A stretch of 64,000 nt of DNA from Streptomyces sp. NBC_00390 (GCF_036057275.1 NZ_CP107945.1:2666001-2730000), one strand, 5' to 3'. Counted from the first letter of the stretch, positions 38,320 through 48,382 are shown. Made by a program: numbers and translations. Notes: generated by a model not told the origin, from the letters alone.

Positions 38320-38997
38320 ATGACGATCCGGGTCCTCGTCGTCGAGGACGACCCCGTGGCCGCCGATGCGCACGCGCTCTATGTCGGCCGCGTCCCCGGC
38401 TTCGCCGTCGCCGGGGTCGCGCATTCGCGCGGGCAGGCCGTACGCGCGCTGGAGCGGACCCCGATCGATCTCCTCCTCCTCGATCTGTATCTGCCCGACG
38501 GGCACGGACTGCAGCTCGTGCGGTCCCTGCGCGCCGCCGGCCACTCGGCGGACGTCATCGCCGTCACCTCCGCCCGCGATCTCGCCGTCGTGCGGGAGGG
38601 CGTCTCCCTCGGCGTGGTCCAGTACGTGCTGAAGCCCTTCACCTTCGCGACCCTGCGCGACCGTCTCACCCGGTACGCCGAGTTCCGCGCCGCGGCCGGT
38701 GAGGCCAGCGGGCAGGACGAGGTCGACCGTGCTCTCGCCGCCCTGCGCGCACCCCGGGCCGCCACGCTGCCCAAGGGGCTCAGCGGCCCCACCCTCGAGG
38801 CGGTGACCCGCACGCTGCGGGACAGCGCCGAGGGACTGACGGCCACCGAGGCCGCCGCGGCGGTGGGGATCTCACGGATCACCGCGCGCCGCTATCTGGA
38901 GCATCTGGTCACCGACGGGCGAGCCGCGCGCAGCCCCCAGTACGGCCAGATCGGGCGCCCCGAGCTTCAGTACCGCTGGATCCGCACCACCCGCTGA
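38320..38997 (+). CDS. CitB/DcuR-type response regulator
   Basis: 225 residues from ATG 38320 (GGAGG about 8 nt upstream). Receiver domain (1-120) with acidic pocket VVEDD, phospho-acceptor Asp in LLLLDLYLPDGHG and Lys in YVLKPF. C-terminal HTH (about 170-225) with TATEAAAAVGISRITARRYLEHL, as in DcuR/CitB. Follows the kinase by 43 nt and should be its partner, most likely activating dctA. Confidence 0.94.
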   Translation: MTIRVLVVEDDPVAADAHALYVGRVPGFAVAGVAHSRGQAVRALERTPIDLLLLDLYLPDGHGLQLVRSLRAAGHSADVIAVTSARDLAVVREGVSLGVVQYVLKPFTFATLRDRLTRYAEFRAAAGEASGQDEVDRALAALRAPRAATLPKGLSGPTLEAVTRTLRDSAEGLTATEAAAAVGISRITARRYLEHLVTDGRAARSPQYGQIGRPELQYRWIRTTR

Positions 38998-39021
38998 GCC
39001 ACCTCACGGGAACCGTCCCCT

Positions 39022-40101
39022 TCAGCCCCGGCCGGTCTCCGGCGGATCCGGGCGCTCGGGTTGCGTGGGTGCGTCGCATCCGTGCGCCGTGGCGGAGCGC
39101 CGGGCGAACGCCGTGAGCGTGGCGCGCGCGTCGGCGGCGGACAGTGTGGCATGCGTGGAGTGGAGCACATAGAGCGCGGGCTCGTCCGTGTCCGGGCACA
39201 GCGCGGTCGCTGCGTACAGCACGGCCTGGGCGGGCTGCTCGCCCACCAGCCGGCGGCGCATGTCCTCGGCGTACGGACCGTAGTAGGCGTCCAGCACACT
39301 GGACGGCTCCCACACTCCGCCCAGCGCGCACTGTTCGCGTGGGGAGTCACCCCGGGGACTCTCCCAGACCCGGGACGTCCCGCCGCGGCCGGGTACCCCG
39401 GCGCAGGTCCCTTTCGCCCGGCCGGGGTCCACGGACTCGTCGTCGCCGGTCGGCAGCGGAACCGTGCGCGGCGCCGTGCCACGGGGCGCGCCGCAGTCCC
39501 AGCGGTCGGCGGCCCGCTCGGCGGTGGCGGTGGCCAGCCGCGCCACACGAGTGCGGTGCGCGGGGTTGTCCGCGTTGTATCCGGCCACGTCCGCGAGCAC
39601 GGTGACCAGCAGGTCGCCGGGGACGCCGGGACAGTCGAGCAGGACGGCGGCGGTGCCTCTGTCGCCGTCCGAGGCGTAGAAGCCGTCCCAGCCGTGGCCG
39701 AGCGGTACGGGCCGGACGGACTGCGTGCCCCAGTACAGGGCGTCCTGGATCCGTCGGGCCTCCGGCGTGGGCACGCCGTGGACGGTCACCTCGACCTCGC
39801 TGTCCCCGGCCGGCTGCCCGGTGACGCGCTCGATGACACAGCGGACCAGCAGCGAGCGTTCGCCGCCGGTGCTTCCGTCCTCGCCGAGACGGCGGTCGGC
39901 GTCCTCGGCAAGCGGCCCGTCCCCGAGGACGTTGCGTGTCTCGTCCTGCGCGAGTACGCCGTCGCAGGCACCTGCGAGTGCACGTGATCCGGTCCAGCGG
40001 TCGAGATCGCCGTTCAGGTACAGCCAGCCGGCTGTCAGCAGCAGGAACGCGCCTGCCGTGGCCGCGAGTGCGCGGGTACGGGCGGTCGGCGGGGCGGTCA
40101 C
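39022..40101 (-). CDS. Membrane-anchored protein of unknown function (paired gene 2)
   Basis: 359 residues. One N-terminal membrane segment (about 12-30: TAGAFLLLTAGWLYL), the rest exported and Cys-containing (CDGVLAQDE, LVRCVIERV, LLDCPG, RWDCGAP, CAGVPG, TALCPD, HGCDAP). The even spacing of Cys suggests disulfides. No known domain recognised. GTG start overlaps the TGA of the upstream gene (GTGA at 40101), so it is translationally coupled to a similar protein. Both end just 3' of the two-component system, but nothing links them to it. Confidence 0.8.
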   Translation of the reverse strand: MTAPPTARTRALAATAGAFLLLTAGWLYLNGDLDRWTGSRALAGACDGVLAQDETRNVLGDGPLAEDADRRLGEDGSTGGERSLLVRCVIERVTGQPAGDSEVEVTVHGVPTPEARRIQDALYWGTQSVRPVPLGHGWDGFYASDGDRGTAAVLLDCPGVPGDLLVTVLADVAGYNADNPAHRTRVARLATATAERAADRWDCGAPRGTAPRTVPLPTGDDESVDPGRAKGTCAGVPGRGGTSRVWESPRGDSPREQCALGGVWEPSSVLDAYYGPYAEDMRRRLVGEQPAQAVLYAATALCPDTDEPALYVLHSTHATLSAADARATLTAFARRSATAHGCDAPTQPERPDPPETGRG

Positions 40102-41272
40102 GAAAGCTCCTCCCGCACCGTGGTCCCGCGGCAGTGGGACCGCCGGGGCCAGCCGTCATCGGCGGTCATGTACCGGTCGAACACCGCGCGGGCGTCCGCG
40201 GTGATCCGGGACCAGTCCGTCGCGGTCAGCCGTGCCATGCCCTCGTCGTCGTAGGTGATGTGGGGCGTCACGGAGACCCGGTGACGAACGGGGCCGCCGT
40301 CGCAGACGGAGGCGGCAGAGAGGTGGAACGTGCTCCCGTCCTCGGTGTGGCGGAAGGTTCTGACTCCGTCGGGCCCGCCTCGGGCCCGGTGAAGAACTCG
40401 GTCTCGTACAGCTCACGCCCCAGTGCCCCGGCGGCGCTGTGGGTCTCGACGCCCTCGAGTTCCAGTCGTCGCGGTGCGGGGGCCCCCTTCTCACGGCGGC
40501 CGCTGCAGCTGTTCTGCCAGGTGGTGAAGCGGCTGCTGCCGGAGTGGGCCCAGCGGCCCGCGGCCCGATCCGCCGGTTCCGGGTCCAGCCAGGCGCACAT
40601 GGCGTGGCCGGACGGCGGAGAACCGGCGGGGGCGGGGGCCGTTGTGCGGAGTGCTGCTGCCCCGCAGCCGAGCCGTCCGGTGGCCCAGTCGGCGAAGGAG
40701 AGCGCGGTCCGGGCGGCCAGCAGCCGGTCGGCGGTGCGGTTCTCGGCCGGCAGCTGTACGGCCACCTGGACGCCCGTGCTCCGTCCTCCGCGCGCCCGCA
40801 CCCCCCTCGGGCAGTGGACCAGCACCGATGCGATGGCCTCGGCGCGGCCACGCCTCTCGAACCGGTGGACGAATCCCTCGGCCCCGGCGGACAGTCGGTA
40901 GGGGAACCGGCCGTCACTGTCGCCCGGCAGGGTCAGCTGCCGGGCGAGCAGCGCCTCGGCCCGCAGCCGGACCTCACGACCGTCGCCCCACGGCAGCCTG
41001 CAGTCCAGCAGCGCCCGGCTCTCCTGTCCCGGGTCGAGGACGGTGCCGTACTCGTCGGGCACGACGTCCCGGTCGTCGGGCAGCCGGCGCGCCAGCTCCT
41101 CGTGCGGCAGGAGTCCCTCGCAGGCGGACCTCAACCGGTCCCGGTTGTCGTCGAGTTGTCCGTCCCGCAGCAACTGTGCGCGGACCAGGAACTCCGTCGC
41201 GGCCAGCAGAGCCACAGCCAGGACGAGCACAGCGGTCTTGCGCGGTCCCGTACTTGACAGTAACGTCCGCAC
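40098..41272 (-). pseudogene. Membrane-anchored paralogue with a frameshift (paired gene 1)
   Basis: GTG start 41272 (GGGGG 6 nt upstream), N-terminal membrane segment VLVLAVALLAATEFLV, then a Cys-containing exported region like its downstream neighbour. The starting frame runs to ELYETEFFTGPEAG and then turns into non-homologous sequence, stopping at 40268. The -1 frame resumes at GPDGVRTFRHTEDGSTF and continues as convincing protein (HLSAASVCDGG, HITYDDEGMARLTATDW) to a TGA at 40098 that overlaps the next gene's GTG. A 1-bp loss near 40376-40383, in GGCGGGCCCG, explains it. Real lesion or sequencing error. Confidence 0.75.
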
Positions 41273-41403
41273 ACATTCCCCCTGGAGTCGGCGGTACGAC
41301 CCCGACGTTAGCAAAGGGTGATCAACTCGGACGTTCCTACGAGTTGTTGCTTTGGGTGTACGCACCGTGGTCGCCGGGCCACCGCCACCCGTACCTTGTC
41401 CGC

Positions 41404-42078
41404 GTGCAGACCCCGTCCCCGCCGTTCAACGCCCCCGCCGCTCGCCGGCTCCGCGAGGCCCTCGGGATGGCACCCGGCCATGTCGCGTACGGGCTGGGCG
41501 CCCAGTACGGACTCCACGTCACACCGGACACGGTCGTGGCGTGGGAGCGCGGGATCGCCTCCCCCGACGCCCATGAACTGACCGCGCTCGCCGGGGTGCT
41601 GTGGTGCGCGCCGGGGGAGCTGCTCGCCTCGGCCCGGACGCTGCGGGAGCACCGCATCGCCCGCGGTATGACACCCGACGACCTGGCACGCCGGCTCGGC
41701 GTCGAGGTGATGGCGTACCTGCGGATGGAGGAGACGGGCCGCTGGCGCGGCAACGAGCGGCAGACCGCGGCGCTCGGCGCCGTGCTCGGGCTGACGCTGC
41801 GCGACCTGCTGGCGGCGACCGGCCGCGACCGGGAGCTCGCGCAGCTGCTGCGGGACGCGGTGACCGCACGCTGGCAGGCATACGTCCGGCCGGTGGCCAG
41901 GATGCTGCCGATGGAGCGCCGCGAACTGGAGGACGTGCTGGAGCAGTTGCACACCGACTACCAGTCCCTGATGGTGGCGACGCTGAGCTGGGGCACGGCA
42001 TCGCAGGACACCGGGGAGGCGGGCCGGAAATTCCTGGACCGGATCGTCGACCACTTCTGGGAACTGGCCCGCGGGTAG
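41404..42078 (+). CDS. HTH (XRE-like) DNA-binding protein
   Basis: 224 residues from GTG 41404. Two XRE-like helix-turn-helix units: ALGMAPGHVAYGLGAQYGLH with VAWERGIASPDA, and RIARGMTPDDLARRLGVEVM with YLRMEETGRW. The C-terminal half (about 135-224) is helical and unassigned. No ribosome site; TACCTT (41392-41397) 6 nt before the start may be the -10 of a leaderless transcript. Divergent from the paired membrane-anchored genes, so it may regulate them; target is inference. Confidence 0.8.
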   Translation: MQTPSPPFNAPAARRLREALGMAPGHVAYGLGAQYGLHVTPDTVVAWERGIASPDAHELTALAGVLWCAPGELLASARTLREHRIARGMTPDDLARRLGVEVMAYLRMEETGRWRGNERQTAALGAVLGLTLRDLLAATGRDRELAQLLRDAVTARWQAYVRPVARMLPMERRELEDVLEQLHTDYQSLMVATLSWGTASQDTGEAGRKFLDRIVDHFWELARG

Positions 42079-42151
42079 GGCCCTGTCCGGACGGTCCCAA
42101 GCCCCGGCCCGTCGACGCAGGAGGGGGGCCGCTCAAGGGGCACGGGGAAGG

Positions 42152-42193
42152 CGAACGGCCTTGATCGTCGACGGGGGGCGTCAAGGCCGTTCG
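42152..42193. terminator. Bidirectional terminator between the HTH gene and pfkA
   Basis: 13-bp perfect stem CGAACGGCCTTGA (42152-42164) with complement at 42181-42193 and a 16-nt loop, between convergent genes. Confidence 0.8.
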
Positions 42194-42218
42194 GTCCCCG
42201 GATGAGCGGCGGGCCGGG

Positions 42219-43244
42219 TCAGAAGACGGACTCGGCCTCGAACACCCGGTTCTCGGGCACGGTCTTGAGCTGCGTGACCGCCTCGGCCAGCGGCACCATC
42301 TGCACCTCTGCCCCGCGCAGCGCGGTCATCATGCCGAACTCGCCCCGGTGCACGGCCTCCACCGCGTGCCAGCCGAAGCGCGTGGCGAGCACCCGGTCGT
42401 ACGCGGTCGGTGTGCCACCGCGCTGGACATGTCCGAGAATCACCGGCTTGGCCTCCTTGCCGAGGCGCCTCTCCAGCTCCGCGGCCAGCGTGTTGCCGAT
42501 GCCCTCGAAGCGCTCATGGCCGAACTGGTCGATCTCGCCCTTGGCGTACTCCATCGAGCCCTCGGCGGGGTGGGCGCCCTCGGCGACGCAGATGACGGCG
42601 AACTTCTTGCCGCGGGCGAAGCGCTCCTCGACCATCTTGACCAGGTCCTCGACCTGGAAGGGCCGCTCGGGCAGGCAGATGCCGTGCGCGCCGCCCGCCA
42701 TACCGGACTCCAGTGCGATCCAGCCCGCGTGGCGGCCCATGACCTCGACGACCATCACCCGCTGATGGGATTCGGCGGTGGTCTTCAGCCGGTCGATGGC
42801 CTCGGTGGCCACCATGACGGCGGTGTCGAAGCCGAAGGTGCGGTCGGTGGAGGAGATGTCGTTGTCGATGGTCTTGGGAACACCGACGATGGGCATTCCG
42901 GCATCGGCCAGGATCCGGGACGCGGTGAGCGTGCCCTCGCCGCCGATGGGGATGAGCGCGTCGATGCCGTACTGCTTCGCCAACTCCGCTGCAGTCTCGG
43001 CGGCTTCGCGCAGGCGCCCCCGCTCCAGCCGGGCGGAGCCGAGGATCGTGCCGCCGCGGGCGAGAATGCCGCTGACCGCGTTGAGATCGAGTGGCCGGTA
43101 GTGACCGTCGAGCAGACCCTTGAACCCGTCCTCGAAACCGATGACTTCGTCGCCGTGCCCGGTCAGGGCACGGTGCACGACCGACCGGATCACTGCGTTC
43201 AGCCCGGGGCAGTCGCCGCCTGCGGTGAGAACTCCGATGCGCAT
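42219..43244 (-). CDS. pfkA: 6-phosphofructokinase PfkA
   Basis: 341 residues, starting MRIGVLTAGGDCPGLNAVI. Nucleotide-site motif IPIGGEGTL and catalytic PKTIDNDISSTDRTFGF with the proton-accepting Asp of TIDND. The Gly at the first position after GGE/D supports ATP rather than pyrophosphate as donor. Commits fructose 6-phosphate to glycolysis; the S. coelicolor homologue PfkA2 is inhibited by phosphoenolpyruvate. ATG 43244 has AGGAG about 10 nt upstream. Divergent from pta-ackA across 295 nt in which I find no clear promoter or operator. Confidence 0.96.
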   Translation of the reverse strand: MRIGVLTAGGDCPGLNAVIRSVVHRALTGHGDEVIGFEDGFKGLLDGHYRPLDLNAVSGILARGGTILGSARLERGRLREAAETAAELAKQYGIDALIPIGGEGTLTASRILADAGMPIVGVPKTIDNDISSTDRTFGFDTAVMVATEAIDRLKTTAESHQRVMVVEVMGRHAGWIALESGMAGGAHGICLPERPFQVEDLVKMVEERFARGKKFAVICVAEGAHPAEGSMEYAKGEIDQFGHERFEGIGNTLAAELERRLGKEAKPVILGHVQRGGTPTAYDRVLATRFGWHAVEAVHRGEFGMMTALRGAEVQMVPLAEAVTQLKTVPENRVFEAESVF

Positions 43245-43539
43245 CGTGCCGTGTCTCCTGCTCCTCGATGGTGCATGTGAGCCGGATCCAATTGTCCCAT
43301 GGACGGCCCGGACGCCGCGCTCCCGGCCACTGCGCCGTACGGTCCCCGGCCCCGCTCGCGGGCCCTTCGGCCATGCCCCGCAACCCCCTTTGCCCGACAG
43401 GCGCTCTAGCCACCCGCAGGGGTATTGTCAAGAGGGCAGTGCCGCCCCGGGCGGCCATTTCGCACGCTCGGATTCGGGCAGCCGCAGAGGCAGAAGTGCA
43501 CACTCAATCACCGACGACGCAGTGGACGGGAGAGCACGC

Positions 43540-45621
43540 GTGGCGCGCAGCGTGTACGTGACCGGGATCGACCGCAAGGACGGCCGGCAGGTGGTCGAGC
43601 TGGGGGTCATGGAGCTCCTGACCCGCCAGGTGGACCGGGTCGGCGTCTTCCGTCCCCTGGTCCACGACGGCCCCGACCGCCTGTTCGACCTGTTGCGCGC
43701 TCGCTACCGCCTCTCGCAGGACCCGGCGTCCGTGTACGGCATGGACTACCAGGAAGCCGCGGCCCTGCAGGCGGAGAAGGGTACCGACGAACTGGTCTCC
43801 CGGCTCGTCGAGCGGTTTCTCCGGGTGGCCAGGGAGTACGAGGTGGTCCTGGTGCTCGGCACCGACTACCTGGACACCCAGCTCCCCGACGAGCTCGCGC
43901 TCAACGCCCGGCTCGCCAACGAGTTCGGCGCGTCCGTGATCGCGGTCGTCGGCGGCAAGGACCAGCCCGCCGAGTCCGTACGCGCAGAGACCCGTAACGC
44001 CTGCCGCGCGTACGAGGCCCTGGGCTGCAATGTCCTCGCCATGGTCGCCAACCGGGTCGCGCCCGAGGAACGCGAGGAGATAGCCGAGCGGCTCGCGGCC
44101 CGCCTCCCCGTGCCCTGCTACGTCCTGCCCGACGACCCGGCGCTCGCCGCCCCCACCGTCGCCCAGATCGCCCACGCGCTGGACGGCACCGTGCTGCTCG
44201 GCGACGACTCGGGCCTGGCCCGCGACGCCCTCGACTTCGTCTTCGGCGGTGCGATGCTGCCGAACTTCCTGACCGCCCTGACCCCCGGCTGCATGGTGGT
44301 CACCCCGGGCGACCGCGCCGACCTGGTCGTGGGCGCGCTCGCCGCCCACTCCGCGGGCACTCCGCCCATCGCGGGTGTGCTGCTGACGCTGAACGAGCGG
44401 CCGAGCCAGGAGATCCTCACCCTCGCCGCACGTCTCGCCCCCGGCACGCCGGTGGTCCTCGTGTCCGGCACCAGTTTTCCCACCGCCGCCGAACTCTTCG
44501 GCCTCGAGGGCAAGTTGAACGCGGCCACGCCCCGCAAGGCGGAGACCGCGCTCGGCCTGTTCGAGCGCCATGTGGACACCGCCGATCTGCTGGCCCGCCT
44601 GGCGGTGGCGCGCAGCGGCCGGGTCACGCCGATGATGTTCGAGCACGACCTCCTGGAGCAGGCGCGGGCCGACCGCCGCCGGGTGGTGCTGCCCGAGGGC
44701 ACCGAGGAGCGGGTGCTGCGCGCCGCCGATGTGCTGGTGCGCCGCGACGTCTGCGATCTGACGCTGCTCGGCGACACCGAGGTGATCCGCAAGAAGGCCG
44801 CCGACCTCGGCATCGATCTGAGCGGGGCCCGGCTGATCGACCCGCAGACCTCCGAGCTGCGCCAGGGCTTCGCCGAGCGGTACGCGGCGCTGCGCGCGCA
44901 CCGGGGCGTGACGGAGGAGCTGGCGTACGACGTGGTCGCCGACGTGAACTACTTCGGCACGCTGATGGTCGAGGAGGGCCTGGCCGACGGCATGGTGTCC
45001 GGGGCCGTGCACTCCACGGCCGCGACGATCCGCCCGTCCTTCGAGATCATCAAGACGAAGCCGGAGGCGGCGATCGTCTCCTCGGTCTTCTTCATGTGCC
45101 TGGCGGACCGGGTGCTGGTGTACGGCGACTGCGCGGTCAACCCGGACCCGGACGCCGAGCAGCTGGCCGACATCGCGATCCAGTCGGCGGCGACCGCCGC
45201 CCGCTTCGGCGTGGAGCCGCGCATCGCGATGCTGTCGTACTCCACCGGCAGCTCGGGCTCCGGCGCCGATGTGGACAAGGTGCGCGAGGCGACGAAGCTG
45301 GTGCGCACGGCCCGCCCGGACCTGAGGGTCGAGGGCCCGATCCAGTACGACGCCGCCGTCGATCCGTCGGTGGCGGCCACCAAGCTGCCGGAGTCCGAGG
45401 TGGCCGGGCAGGCGACGGTGCTGATCTTCCCGGACCTGAACACCGGCAACAACACGTACAAGGCCGTACAGCGTTCGGCGGGCGCCGTCGCGGTCGGCCC
45501 GGTGCTGCAGGGTCTGCGCAAGCCGGTCAACGACCTGTCGCGCGGCGCGCTCGTCAGCGACATCGTGAACACGGTCGCGATCACCGCGATCCAGTCCCAG
45601 GGTGAGGAGCTGCCCGCATGA
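43540..45621 (+). CDS. pta: Phosphate acetyltransferase Pta (long form)
   Basis: 693 residues from GTG 43540 (GGGAGAG 6 nt upstream). BioD-like P-loop-derived domain (about 1-200), DRTGG domain (about 215-330) and the C-terminal phosphotransacetylase domain (about 365-690) with RVVLPEGTEERVLRAAD, DGMVSGAVHSTA and FPDLNTGNNTYKAVQR. Converts acetyl-CoA and phosphate to acetyl phosphate. The stop overlaps ackA by ATGA, the standard acetate overflow pair. Confidence 0.96.
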   Translation: MARSVYVTGIDRKDGRQVVELGVMELLTRQVDRVGVFRPLVHDGPDRLFDLLRARYRLSQDPASVYGMDYQEAAALQAEKGTDELVSRLVERFLRVAREYEVVLVLGTDYLDTQLPDELALNARLANEFGASVIAVVGGKDQPAESVRAETRNACRAYEALGCNVLAMVANRVAPEEREEIAERLAARLPVPCYVLPDDPALAAPTVAQIAHALDGTVLLGDDSGLARDALDFVFGGAMLPNFLTALTPGCMVVTPGDRADLVVGALAAHSAGTPPIAGVLLTLNERPSQEILTLAARLAPGTPVVLVSGTSFPTAAELFGLEGKLNAATPRKAETALGLFERHVDTADLLARLAVARSGRVTPMMFEHDLLEQARADRRRVVLPEGTEERVLRAADVLVRRDVCDLTLLGDTEVIRKKAADLGIDLSGARLIDPQTSELRQGFAERYAALRAHRGVTEELAYDVVADVNYFGTLMVEEGLADGMVSGAVHSTAATIRPSFEIIKTKPEAAIVSSVFFMCLADRVLVYGDCAVNPDPDAEQLADIAIQSAATAARFGVEPRIAMLSYSTGSSGSGADVDKVREATKLVRTARPDLRVEGPIQYDAAVDPSVAATKLPESEVAGQATVLIFPDLNTGNNTYKAVQRSAGAVAVGPVLQGLRKPVNDLSRGALVSDIVNTVAITAIQSQGEELPA

Positions 45622-46844
45622 CCGCCTCCGCATCCGCCTCCCCCACCCGCGTCCTGGTCCTCAATTCCGGCTCGTCGTCGGTGAAGTACCAACTGCTGGA
45701 CATGCGCGACAACTCCCGGCTCGCGATCGGTCTCGTCGAGCGGATCGGTGAGGAGACGTCCCGCCTGGTGCACACTCCGCTGGCCGGCGGCGGCGCCGAG
45801 AAACGCGAGCGCACCGGGCCGATCGCCGATCACAACGCGGCTTTGAAGGCGGTCGCCGAGGAGCTGGCGCACGACGGGCTCGGCCTCGACTCGCCCGAGC
45901 TCGCGGCGATCGGCCACCGGGTGGTGCACGGCGGTCTGCGGTTCTCCGCGCCCACGGTGATCACGGACGAGGTGCTGGCGGAGATCGAGCGGCTGGTCCC
46001 GGTGGCACCGCTGCACAATCCGGCGAACATCACCGGTATCCGTACGGCCCAGGCACTGCGCCCGGACCTGCCGCAGGTCGCGGTGTTCGACACCGCCTTC
46101 CACACCACGATGCCGGAGCACGCCGCGCGTTACGCCATCGATGTGGCGACGGCCGACGCCCACCGCATCCGCCGCTACGGCTTCCACGGCACCTCGCACG
46201 CGTATGTCTCGCGCCGTACGGCCGCCCTGCTCGGCAAGGACCCGTCCGAGGTGAACGTCATCGTGCTGCACCTCGGCAACGGCGCGTCGGCGTCGGCGGT
46301 CGCGGCCGGCCGGTGCGTGGACACCTCGATGGGTCTCACCCCCTTGGAGGGGCTGGTGATGGGCACACGGTCCGGTGACATCGATCCGGCGGTCACCTTC
46401 CACCTCAAGCGGGTGGCCGGAATGTCGGCGGACGAGATCGACGTCCTGCTGAACAAGAAGAGCGGTCTGGTCGGTCTGTGCGGTGACAACGACATGCGGG
46501 AGATCCGCCGCCGGATCGACGAGGGCGACGAGCGGGCGCGGCTGGCCTTCGACATCTACATCCACCGGCTGAAGAAGTACATCGGTGCCTACTACGCGGT
46601 GCTCGGCCGGGTGGACGCGGTCGTGTTCACGGCCGGGGTCGGCGAGAACGCGGCACCGGTACGCCAGGCCGCCATCGCCGGCCTGGAGGAGCTGGGACTG
46701 GTCCTGGACGCCGAGCGGAACGCCCTGCGGTCGGACGAACCGCGGCTGATCTCGGCGGATTACGCACGGGTGGCAGTGGCCGTGGTCCCCACGGACGAGG
46801 AACTGGAGATCGCCCGGCAGACCTTTGAGCTGGTGAAAGCCTGA
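45618..46844 (+). CDS. ackA: Acetate kinase AckA
   Basis: 408 residues: ASKHA fold with VLVLNSGSSSVKYQL, catalytic YGFHGTSHAYVS, VIVLHLGNGASASAV and CVDTSMGLTPLEGLVMGTRSGD (phosphate region). Makes ATP from acetyl phosphate, or activates acetate in reverse. ATG 45618 overlaps the pta stop, so translation is coupled. A complete family member of normal length. Confidence 0.97.
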   Translation: MTASASASPTRVLVLNSGSSSVKYQLLDMRDNSRLAIGLVERIGEETSRLVHTPLAGGGAEKRERTGPIADHNAALKAVAEELAHDGLGLDSPELAAIGHRVVHGGLRFSAPTVITDEVLAEIERLVPVAPLHNPANITGIRTAQALRPDLPQVAVFDTAFHTTMPEHAARYAIDVATADAHRIRRYGFHGTSHAYVSRRTAALLGKDPSEVNVIVLHLGNGASASAVAAGRCVDTSMGLTPLEGLVMGTRSGDIDPAVTFHLKRVAGMSADEIDVLLNKKSGLVGLCGDNDMREIRRRIDEGDERARLAFDIYIHRLKKYIGAYYAVLGRVDAVVFTAGVGENAAPVRQAAIAGLEELGLVLDAERNALRSDEPRLISADYARVAVAVVPTDEELEIARQTFELVKA

Positions 46845-46911
46845 AATGTGATCTGAAATGAATTACTGAACGCCTGAGCGGTCGGCCGCCCATTTGTACA
46901 TTCCACCAGAC

Positions 46912-46944
46912 GGAATATTCCGCGACGAAACAAACCGATAGGAT
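46912..46944 (+). promoter_or_regulatory. pyk promoter region with GGAATATTCC palindrome
   Basis: TAGGAT (46939-46944) lies 7 nt before the pyk ATG, so the mRNA may be leaderless; AGGA in the same place could serve instead as a ribosome site. The -35 is weak (TATTCC with 17-nt spacing), but the perfect palindrome GGAATATTCC (46912-46921) covers it and may be an activator or repressor site. Confidence 0.5.
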
Positions 46945-46951
46945 CCGCCTT

Positions 46952-48382
46952 ATGCGCCGTTCCAAAATCGTTTGCACACTGGGCCCCGCCGTCGACTCCT
47001 ACGAGCAGCTGAAAGCGCTCATCGAGGCCGGCATGAACGTGGCCCGTTTCAACATGAGCCACGGGACCCACTCTGAGCACGAGGAGCGGTACCACCGCGT
47101 CCGCCAGGCGTCCGGGGAAACCGGCCACGCCGTGGGCGTGCTGGTGGACCTCCAGGGTCCCAAGATCCGTCTGGAAACCTTCGCCGAGGGCCCCGTCGAG
47201 CTGGTGCGGGGTGACGAGTTCACCATCACCACCGAGGACGTCCCGGGGGACAAGTCCATCTGCGGCACCACGTACAAGGGACTGCCCGGCGATGTCTCCA
47301 AGGGCGACCAGATCCTGATCAACGACGGCAACGTCGAACTGCGGGTCACCGAGGTCGACGGCCAGCGGGTCAAGACCATCGTGATCGAGGGCGGTGTCAT
47401 CTCCGACCACAAGGGCATCAACCTGCCCGGCACGGCGGTCAACGTCCCCGCCCTGTCCGAGAAGGACGTCGAGGACCTGCGGTTCTCGCTGCGGATGGGC
47501 TGCGACATGGTCGCCCTCTCATTCGTCCGCGACGCCGATGACGTCAAGGACGTCCACAAGGTGATGGACGAGGAGGGCCGCCGGGTCCCGGTCATCGCCA
47601 AGGTCGAGAAGCCTCAGGCCGTCGAGAACATGGCCGACGTCGTGGCGGCGTTCGACGCGGTGATGGTGGCCCGCGGCGACCTGGCCGTCGAGTATCCGCT
47701 CGAGCGGGTCCCGATGGTGCAGAAGCGCCTCATCGAACTGTGCCGCCGCAACGCCAAGCCGGTGATCGTGGCGACCCAGATGATGGAGTCGATGATCACC
47801 AACTCCCGCCCGACGCGTGCCGAGGCGTCCGATGTCGCCAACGCGATCCTGGACGGCGCGGACGCGGTCATGCTGTCCGCGGAGTCGTCGGTCGGCGCGT
47901 ACCCGATCGAGACGGTCAAGACGATGTCGAAGATCGTCACCGCGGCGGAGGAGGAACTGCTCGCCAAGGGCCTGCAGCCCCTGGTCCCGGGCAAGAAGCC
48001 GCGCACCCAGGGCGGCTCGGTCGCCCGCGCGGCCTGCGAGATCGCCGACTTCCTGGACGGCAAGGCCCTGGTGGCCTTCACCCAGTCCGGCGACACGGCC
48101 CGTCGGCTGTCCCGTTACCGCGCCAAGCAGCCGATCCTGGCCTTCACGACCGACGAGTCCACACGCAACCAGCTGACCCTGAGCTGGGGAGTGGAATCCT
48201 TCCTCGCGCCGTTCGTGGAGACGACGGACGCGATGGTGGACCACGTCGACGCGGCACTGCTGAAGCTCCAGCGGTACAACGAGGGCGACATCATGGTCAT
48301 CACGGCGGGATCGCCCCCCGGTGTCCCCGGCACGACCAACATGGTGCGGGTGCACCACCTGGGCGGGGAGACGCACAGCTGA
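46952..48382 (+). CDS. pyk: Pyruvate kinase
   Basis: 476 residues, MRRSKIVCTLGPAVDSYEQ start, with NVARFNMSHGTH, the B domain (about 70-170), the Lys/Glu catalytic region VIAKVEKPQAVENM and MVARGDLAVEYPLERVP, and the C-terminal allosteric domain. Converts phosphoenolpyruvate and ADP to pyruvate and ATP. S. coelicolor has two; position next to ackA-pta matches pyk2. Terminator follows at 48404. Confidence 0.97.
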   Translation: MRRSKIVCTLGPAVDSYEQLKALIEAGMNVARFNMSHGTHSEHEERYHRVRQASGETGHAVGVLVDLQGPKIRLETFAEGPVELVRGDEFTITTEDVPGDKSICGTTYKGLPGDVSKGDQILINDGNVELRVTEVDGQRVKTIVIEGGVISDHKGINLPGTAVNVPALSEKDVEDLRFSLRMGCDMVALSFVRDADDVKDVHKVMDEEGRRVPVIAKVEKPQAVENMADVVAAFDAVMVARGDLAVEYPLERVPMVQKRLIELCRRNAKPVIVATQMMESMITNSRPTRAEASDVANAILDGADAVMLSAESSVGAYPIETVKTMSKIVTAAEEELLAKGLQPLVPGKKPRTQGGSVARAACEIADFLDGKALVAFTQSGDTARRLSRYRAKQPILAFTTDESTRNQLTLSWGVESFLAPFVETTDAMVDHVDAALLKLQRYNEGDIMVITAGSPPGVPGTTNMVRVHHLGGETHS

